A model generated the notes under the pieces. That model was not told where the DNA came from. It searched no databases and saw only the letters and a program-made list of their open reading frames with translations. The position numbers were made by a program, and so were the translations under genes. 64,000 nt of DNA from Acanthosoma haemorrhoidale (lineage: Eukaryota > Arthropoda > Insecta > Hemiptera > Acanthosomatidae): the NCBI GenBank assembly GCA_930367205.1, contig OV884009.1, forward strand, positions 86,883,189 to 86,947,188, in the 5' to 3' direction. Positions 32,691 to 64,000 of this stretch are shown piece after piece; within the stretch, counting starts at the first letter, position 1; each line of letters starts with the position of its first letter.

Positions 32691-35600
32691 TGTTTGAAGA
32701 TGGTCATGCTAAGTAGAAGAATTAATTAGTTTAGTTCCAACTAATGTAAAAAAAGTAATTCCACAGGTCATTTTCATCAGATTCTTTGGAAATTACAACA
32801 GTGAAAATAATATTTCATTTTTATTTAGGTAATTTTTTTTTCCGGTTTTATTTTCAATGTCTTCCATGCAAGAGTTGGTGCAGGTTTGAATCCAGTTCAC
32901 TGATGATTTTATGAAGGATGGTTATAGTCGAGATTAACACATCCTTGAGAGGAACAGTGAATAACTACTTGAATGAAGAAGTATTGAATCTGGTCACGAA
33001 AAATAACAAAATAATGTTTGTGAGGTAATAGCCCAACATTTGCAATGAAAGTATTTCAACATCATATTTATTTAAGTCGATTAATAGGGTCAACTCCTAT
33101 TAGTCGTAAATTAAAAGTGCTTTCTATGGTCTTGTTCAGAGCAAACATAAACAGATAAATCACTCCTTATGAATTGTTTTGAAATTTGAATGTGGTAATA
33201 TGATACCGAAATATAACTGATTCAACCAAACCAATTAAAATTAATATGCAAGCTTTTCTAAACTGTTGGCCAGCTTATAGGCACATACATACCCATCACA
33301 TTCATCTAAAAATTATAACATAAAGTCTGGACCAAAAAAAAGTTGTTGAATAAAGAACAACAAATGATAAAATAAAATAAACAATATTATTTCAGTAATT
33401 CTTTAATTGCTAAGAAAGAAATAGTCAGTATATTTCTTTAAAATTGTAATTAAAAGCTTCAAAAAAATATTTTTTATTTACACCAGTTCACACACTTATG
33501 ATTACAAAATTTAAATATATTTTTACAGAACTCAATGCTATAAAAACAGTTCAAAGTAAGAATTTGTACATTTTTACATACATGTAGTATGCACACAGCG
33601 TGGAACATATAGATCAATAAAGAGAAATATATTTATATATGATAAATAAGGATGTATATAGTGCAGTTTAGTGCTCACTGATGAATTATTAAAAAATATA
33701 TGTATTTATATTTAATAAAAGATGGTTATAAATTAAATTCAAATTGATTAAATATTCATTAGGGCCAGGATCGAGTAAATTATAATCTAGAGAACATTAT
33801 AACATAAATAAATTAGTACATCATAATTTCATTAAACAAGCATTTGGAAATATTCAATAGATATTTCACTGTTTAAAATTTTAAATTCCTGATAGCAAAC
33901 AAAAAAGAAAGAAAGAGGTTTAAATATACTTTTATGTTCTTTAAAGAACACCAATAATAAATAACTACATAAATAGCATTATAATCTTATTGAGATAATT
34001 AATTAATTGTGAGCATTAACAATTTTACTGGTCAGATCACTAAATCCCTAAATGCTATAATACATAAATGACATATTGAAATGCCCTACTTTTTTATCTT
34101 TCACAAAAAACTCATTCTTACAACTATTAATTATAAGTAAAACATACTAAAATGTACGCGACCAAAAGCTCTATTATTGCTAACACCCATCCAATAAAAT
34201 TGAATAAGCATTGATATTGATAACTTGTTGTGATTTTGGCAAAGAGACTTAGACAATAATGGGTAGATAGGATATTGTGATGAATCTCCTAAATCCCACA
34301 ATAATAAAATAATAGTCATCACTCCGTAATCACTGGGAATACAGATTGCAGTAAAAAAAAAAAAAAAGGCTGGTGTGCAAAAAATAGCATTTATTAAAAT
34401 TCTATGCAGTAACCATAGATTAAAAATGAATTTAAAATAATTAGACCAAGTTATGCAACAACCATCAATGCAAAATTTTGAAGAAAAAACTGCTATGCTT
34501 GTTTTTTCATCACCTTGTAATTTTATCTATTTCTACAAAAATAGTATTTTCCAAACACCAGTAAAAAAGCAATAGTCCTATAATAACAAAGCAACTAGAT
34601 TTAAGTGACAATCGAATTTTGAATTAAGGGGCACAAATAGTGACCCAGAATGCATTCATGTGTGCAGTTTCACAATCAAAGGAGCAATAAAATGCTTCTG
34701 ATAAAAATATTTTATTTTCAAACTTTATTTCCCTAAAATTGATCGAATGTTTCTCAGACCATTGTTGCATTTCTCTGTTCGTAAATATTTGCATAATATG
34801 TTCAGGAAATAATTATCATTATTATAACTATTACATTTAAATTAAAATATAAACTTAAACTATTTTATTTAGGTCCCATCATGTTAATAAAACAAATGGT
34901 TGATTCCTTTATATGCTTTGCATATACACCATCCTGATCAAATTATTACCGCTAATATATCTGATATTGAACATGTCATAACTTTTATGTGGCACATTGT
35001 CCTAAGCTGTGGGCAGTAAATGGAAACTTAAGTATAAATAAGATTTGGGATAGGAAAAATGAATGGCTAGTCTCAAGGATAACATAATGTCAAACAGCTT
35101 TGTCTATTTTAAAACAAACTACGATGAACTGTTCTGAAATAAACTTACACATTTGGGAAGTGATTCATTATTCAAAATAAAACAATATTTACATATTTAT
35201 CTTTTAAATTAAGAATATTACACGTTTCTTAGTAAAATCTAAGAACACACAGTGCCAACAGTAAACAATTGTTTTTAATTTGTTTAACTAAAAGGCATGT
35301 AGACAATACAAGAATAAGAAATATTTATTTTATTCACTTTTTCAGGAAATATTAATATTAACCATCCAGGATAATTGTTTTATCTTAATGTGACAGAAAT
35401 AGTTTAGATAAAACCACAAAAAAAAAGATAAATAAGTATTACAGACATCATAGAACAAATGAGAAATAAAAACATAACATAAAAAAAGTCTATATTTACA
35501 CAAATAATAACAAATATAGCTTGGAAAATTCACATAAAAAACAAAATGAATATGGGATAAGTACAATTATTAACTTAAAAAACACTTTTAAATCTAGCAT

Positions 35601-37980
35601 CTATACATGTGAGAAACACTGAAGTATAATATTTCCAAATTTCCCAGTATAGTGTAGTGTTGTGCATTAGTATTATGTATTGTTCATTGTTCTCACCATG
35701 CATTAGTTCACAACACAGTATTTTCAGACAAATAATTATATTGATCAGTGATAGTTTCATAAAAACTAAACAGATAAAAACATTAAGTTTGAATAACTAT
35801 GAAAAGTTGAATAGAAAGATGGTTTATTAATACTTAACAGAAGTAGAGCAACATCTAAATTTGCTAATTCTATAAGGACTTTTTACTATTACCATAATCC
35901 ATTTAATTTGATTCATTTTACTCCTGTCAAGTGCCTTACATTTCATTTTACTTATTAAAAATATTAATCAATTATAATCATCACATTTTTAAAGACATAA
36001 AACATAAATCCATAATGCAACAACTCATGAAGAGGCAAGGCCAACCAAAGGTTGTAACTGTGGTAGGTAGGTGACGCCAGGCTTATTACCTATCAACCTT
36101 AATTTTGGTTTCCTAGATCTGATTCACTAATTTTTTATACAAGTAGCTACTTATTCATCCTCATGGGGCTGAGAGAACCATGACCAGACCTCGGTCCCTG
36201 GGATCGCTACTAATTCATATTTCCTGGCCCTATCTAAACATAGTCTCATACTAAACACCCAGATCATAATAATAAATTCACTATAAAAAAAATAATAAAT
36301 AACTATCTTACATATCTTTTCATTTTAAAGATACGGTTTTATTTATGATTGGTGCATGCGTTACCAGCAAGCAACTACCACAGGCAGCATTTGCAAGCAG
36401 TAGAAAGATTTCATATACATAGCAGAAGCAGCAATCCTGGAGGAGTATGTTTTAAAAATAAGTTTGACATCTAGTGTTGCCTGTATCAAGTGATGACACA
36501 ACCCTCAAGTGAAATAACTGATTAGTTATGTAACATATATAGCAGGCAAATAAAGAAATATAATGTATATTTTTACCAGAGGTTTTTCACAGGCAGAATA
36601 TTTTACTATATGATATTGTCATGCCTAAGCTAAATATTAATAATGAAAGCACTTATTTCATGTGCACTTATATTTGAATGAACTTGGCAACAAACAGCAC
36701 CAGAATATATTCCAAGTTTTTACAGCTTCCCACTACAGTATATTTTCAATAAGTTTTCTAGTATTGGAGGGTAAAGTTAAGATGATAATAAGGTAAATGA
36801 AAAAATATGTAATATTCAGAGTATATTTTGTACTTATGTTGTTTAGTAGAGTGGATCAACCATTTGCCTGAAACTAAGTGTTAAATCGTAGTTCCGGCAA
36901 AAATCAGTTTTTGTAAACAAAGATTGATAATATTGATTGACATTGTTAGACAGTTTAAACATATGTGAATGCTGTGGAGAACTGATCCCTAAAGGGTTTG
37001 CTATGTCCACTGCATGCAACTTTTGTGACCGTCACAGAAAGCAAACTTCTTAATTTTAACACAAATATAATGGCTTTGAAGATTGCAAAAGTTCTAAATA
37101 AATAATAGTGTTTAATGATGGTATGGATAATATGGTACAATGTGTCACTGCAGTGGTTGCTTGCAGCAGTCACCAGGAGAAGACACACTCACTAGCTGCA
37201 TGAACAAAACTGCACCTTTAATAGCCAGGCTTTTGAAGATAATTTGACATGAATTAAATTTTTCAATAAGCAGACGAAGATTAATCACAGAACAAATAAT
37301 TCTTAGCACCATAACTTCAGTAATAATAGCCTGTAAATATCGCATAACTATGTTTTAATAGAAGCAACCAATAACAATTATTTTAGATAGCTTCTGCAAA
37401 AATAATAAAACCTATAATTAATTTAAGTATATGGATGGAGCTAAACAGATAAAAATGGCAACTATAGAATTTTCATCTTTCTAACTAAAATGTCTGCATA
37501 TTGAGTGACTCTCAAAACTGTAAATATGTTATAAGTACATTAACATGAATCAATAAGTAAAATAATCACAAAAGAAGGAACTTTTCATTTTAAATAATTG
37601 CTAACACTTGATGATGTTAGATACAAGAAAAAAGATGGTGGAATTCTATTGGATTAAACAGAAATATATAAATTTACCGGACTTCATCACCAAGTTTGTT
37701 GAAAAGTTTTAATAAAATTAATTTTTGAAAATAAAAGTTAACACTTCAATACTTCATAAATCTGCCTTAGACTTTGACCATGTAAGTTCCATATAATTAA
37801 TTCCTGTTTTCCCAATAAGTGGTTTAAATGTATGAAAAGACATCTCACAGTAGTGAGGAGGAATTGAGGAGAGCAATCATGGGCAGAACATACATGATGT
37901 CTAATTTATTTTGTCATTTTTTCCCTTGAACCACACTGCCATGCTGTTTATAAATATTTAAGAACAGCATTTTCTATGAA
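32691..37980. other. Repeat-poor AT-rich block downstream of membralin
   Basis: About 5 kb with no transposon ends, no conserved coding motif and only short chance frames. It lies immediately 3' of the membralin stop on the - strand, so part of it may be 3' UTR. A GC-richer patch at about 36028-36230 (GGTCCCTGGGATCG) looks like an old SINE or other repeat fragment. Two short AATAAA candidates on the - strand lie near 37984-37989 and 37905-37910. Confidence 0.3.
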
Positions 37981-37983
37981 TGA

Positions 37984-37989
37984 TTTATT
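37984..37989 (-). terminator. First AATAAA downstream of the membralin stop
   Basis: The first canonical poly(A) hexamer seen on the - strand after the stop at 38731, giving a 3' UTR of about 740 bases if used. A second lies at 37905-37910. Confidence 0.3.
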
Positions 37990-38730
37990 CAGTTTTAATG
38001 CCAATGTCTACTGCAACATTGGAAATGAAGGCCGGTTCTTGAATAATGTATCATTAGATAATACCAGATTTGTAGTTCTCCAAATGAAGTTACCTAATTT
38101 TTTTAAATAATAATAATAATATAATTTTTTGCAGTTTAGATAGACATAATGTTTCACAGTACACATATATTGTAACAGTTTTAAGAGTCACAACTAATTG
38201 ATAGTTTTTTGATAAGAATCAAATACTAATTGACATAATTTACAAACATTTATAATTGAGATACATTAGGTGTAAAGAAATTAAAAAATATACCATCTAT
38301 AACTTTAAAGAAGTTATTAACGTTACAACCAAAATATCATTTCTTCATAACATTCAGAAAGTATTAGCTATAGTTATTTATCGAGGATATGTTTTTTAAA
38401 CCATAATACTAACAAAGTATTTAAAATCCCTATTTGGCTAAAAACAGGTAAAACTGTAAAATAATTACATTTAAGTTCAATTAAACCCTGTGTATTGAAA
38501 TTAACAAAAAATAAATAAACATCTTCATATGTTTAGACTTGAATACAAATAATAAGGCAGGATAAATTACATAGATGAAATAAAATTTAAACAAACAATG
38601 ATACCTTGCTTCCATATGTATATTTTATAACAACTCTTTAAATTATCAAGCTACCCACAAAGTTCATTTAAATTGGTGGGTGGCATTATATATTTTTGGA
38701 CTAATAAAACCTCCAAATCCACCATCTCAC

Positions 38731-62302
<23,572 letters not shown>

Positions 62303-62339
62303 TTATTAACTTTGTTATAATAAAAAGATTAATTAATTA

Positions 62340-63033
62340 TGCCATATGAAGAAGATGAAGATGAAGAGAGATTGGATCCAGTCATTCCAAATGAAGTGTG
62401 CGGTGAGATATGTCGTATTCCAAATAATGAAAATGACTTGGATACCGGTTTCGATGGAGACTTTTTGTGACCAAAAAAAGAAAATCATCCGACCCAAAAA
62501 AGTTGCAAAGAAAACAGAAAAATTGGTAACTCCTAAACACTGATTTGCAACCTATTCCAACTCACCCTCTAGAAAATATAAACAACAGATTTCTACATAT
62601 CACTCTTTCACAGCCAATCGACCTTTTTTTCCAGTATGTGGCTAAAGAATACGTGTGAACGAACAGTTGGCTGAAATGACAGTGCTTTATGCTGCACAGC
62701 ATGGAACAAATATAGACGTTGATTGGGAATATATCGCCCAATTCTTCGGACTTCTGTTGCTATGTAGCAATCACACACTCTTCTTGAAGAAAATTTGTAT
62801 TGCTCTGCTGCAGAGGATACTAATACTTATCTTGTATAGTATGTGATGTCAAGAACAAGATTTAAGGAGCTAAAAAGAAATTTTCATATTGTTGATAATA
62901 ACAAACTAAAACCAGAAGTAAATCTGAAAAAAATTCAACCTCTTTATGACCACAAGAATCAACAATTGATAAAATTGTTGTGTCAGAAATGGTTGCACCT
63001 GCAATGTTCCTCAATGTATCATGAAATAGGTTA
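62340..63033 (+). pseudogene. piggyBac-type transposase relic
   Basis: The + strand gives an acidic N-terminus (MPYEEDEDEERLDP, VIPNEVCGEICRIPNN), then VNEQLAEMTVLYAAQHG. WEYIAQFFGLLLLCSN ('el..flGi.l.mg') and MSRTRFKELKRNFHIVDNNK ('mSr.RF..i.r..HfaDN') follow, then LKKIQPLYDHKNQQLIKL ('l.KirPl.d.ln'). This is the start of the DDE_Tnp_1_7 (piggyBac) domain. Stops and frameshifts occur at 62467, 62560 and 62838-62850, and the C-terminal catalytic part is missing. It lies in the membralin intron upstream of the 62040-62172 exon. Confidence 0.65.
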
Positions 63034-63269
63034 GATATTCATTTGAATAAGTAATTAATTCTTATAAACTTTATTTGTATTTTTGATATGAGTTTCTTAA
63101 AATATAAATATTTTTCTGAAACCTCAATATTTATTGACTGACCATTTGGGAACATAAAAAAAAAATCATATAAAAAGGCAATTTTCACTTGATCAGAGCA
63201 AATACTAAGAAAAAATATATACAATTTCAATCTGAACTGGGCTGAGGTCATTAAAAGCTAAAGTGACTG

Positions 63270-63480
63270 TGTTTGTTGGGATATTGACTTAGGTTGGTGA
63301 AAGAATAATGTTAGATTTTTAAACTAGGAGTTTATAATTAGTCATGAATTTACATATACATGGATGTATTTTTGGAATATCGGCTTTGGTTGATAAAATA
63401 GAGGTATTAGATTTTTATCAAATTTATTAATGGACGACGTTTTGACATACCATTTATGTTTGCATTAGGCCCTAATAACC
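63270..63480 (+). repeat. Tandem arms of the TTAGGTTGATGAAA repeat
   Basis: GGGATATTGACTTAGGTTGG (63270) and GGAATATCGGCTTTGGTTGA (63374) are two direct copies about 100 bp apart. The second is followed by AATGGACGACGTTTTGACAT, matching 30246-30265. Confidence 0.5.
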
Positions 63481-63599
63481 AGAAAAGAAAAGTAGTTTTT
63501 AAACATAACTCGACAATAGTTATTAACAAGAGGTAGATATAAGACCAACATAAATAACTTATGCAATGACTGTCTACCTCCCTTTAACTCATATAACAA

Positions 63600-64000
63600 T
63601 AATAAGTTGACCACTCAATAGTAGATCTATTAGAACATCTCATGCAATTATGGAAGGTCACTTTCTGTACACAAACAAGCTATGGTCTGAGCTTTAGTGA
63701 TCCCCTACCCATAAAGTGTGGTATTTTCCAGGGGGATTCTCTTAATCCCCTCTGGTTCTGCTTGGCACTTTACCCACTCAGTAGGCCACTAAATAACACC
63801 AGCAAAGAATACGCAATCAACAATGAAATAAAGCTGTCTCACTCATTCTACATGGATGACCTCAAACTTCAAGACCAAAATGAGGATGAATTAAGAGCCC
63901 TTCTGGAAATAGTAAGAATTTACCGGGAAGGCATAAAAATTTACTGACAACAAATATGCGGTGTTATATGCTAAAAAAGGTAAACAAGTCAGAGCAGATA
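63600..64000 (+). pseudogene. Non-LTR reverse transcriptase fragment running off the window
   Basis: LLEHLMQLWKVTF, IKCGIFQGDSLNPLWFCLAL and YPLSRPLNN correspond to the 'i..Gi.QGDslSPLwFclaLnPLs' RT block. HSFYMDDLKLQDQNEDELRA carries the catalytic YMDD and 'kly....eel..l'. Near 63945 the frame shifts to DNKYAVLYAKKGK ('dKCavl...kGk'). Upstream RT blocks are not visible and the right part is outside the window. The YMDDLKL type differs from the Jockey and CR1-like relics elsewhere here. Confidence 0.65.

Overview
This is eukaryotic nuclear DNA, almost certainly from an arthropod and most likely an insect; the order cannot be fixed from the sequence. The evidence is strong AT richness, genes split by GT-AG introns, an ecdysteroid-kinase-like (EcKinase/CHK) gene of the type expanded in insects, and a dense graveyard of Jockey/CR1/RTE-type LINEs, Tc1/mariner, hAT and piggyBac elements, MITEs, tRNA-derived SINEs and a solo LTR. 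Nothing looks bacterial: there are no operons and no CRISPR arrays. Only two host genes are recognisable. (1) At the left edge on the + strand, the 3' part of an EcKinase-like gene lies in exons of about 280-726, 875-1016 and 2413-2696, carrying the HGDYW..N and IIDFQ kinase motifs. (2) On the - strand, the last three coding exons of membralin (TMEM259) lie at 62040-62172, 44295-44394 and 38731-39018, separated by introns of about 17.6 kb and 5.3 kb. More than a third of the window is therefore membralin intron, and the earlier membralin exons must lie beyond position 64000. Layout: 0.3-2.7 kb EcKinase-like gene; 3.2-3.7 and 5.3-5.8 kb LINE relics with an orphan exon candidate at 5077-5178; 8049-8945 solo LTR with ATCAT target duplication; 9778-10765 mariner with a nested LINE/SINE tail; 10.8-11.2 kb repeat; 11.7-14.96 kb Jockey-like LINE on the - strand whose reverse transcriptase (RT) catalytic motif is split by a 3'-end copy of its own family; 16.1-18.9 kb further Jockey relics; 19.5-20.0 kb relic of an uncharacterised transposon ORF; 21.3 kb SINE; 24.7 kb hAT MITE; 26.7-31.3 kb Tc1-type element with roughly 200-bp inverted repeats, into which an apparently intact hAT element (27085-29601, 601-aa transposase) is inserted; 32.3-32.7 kb LINE tail; 33-38.7 kb AT-rich, repeat-poor block downstream of membralin; 38.7-62.2 kb membralin exons with element-filled introns; 62.3-63.0 kb piggyBac relic; 63.6 kb to the right edge, RT fragment. 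The nesting gives relative ages. The hAT inserted into a decayed Tc1 copy, a LINE tail inserted into a decayed mariner, and one LINE copy inserted into another. The hAT, with an open ORF and a perfect 8-bp duplication, looks like one of the youngest insertions. Family assignments rest on motif recognition by eye; no database search was run, so boundaries of decayed copies are approximate unless a target-site duplication fixes them.
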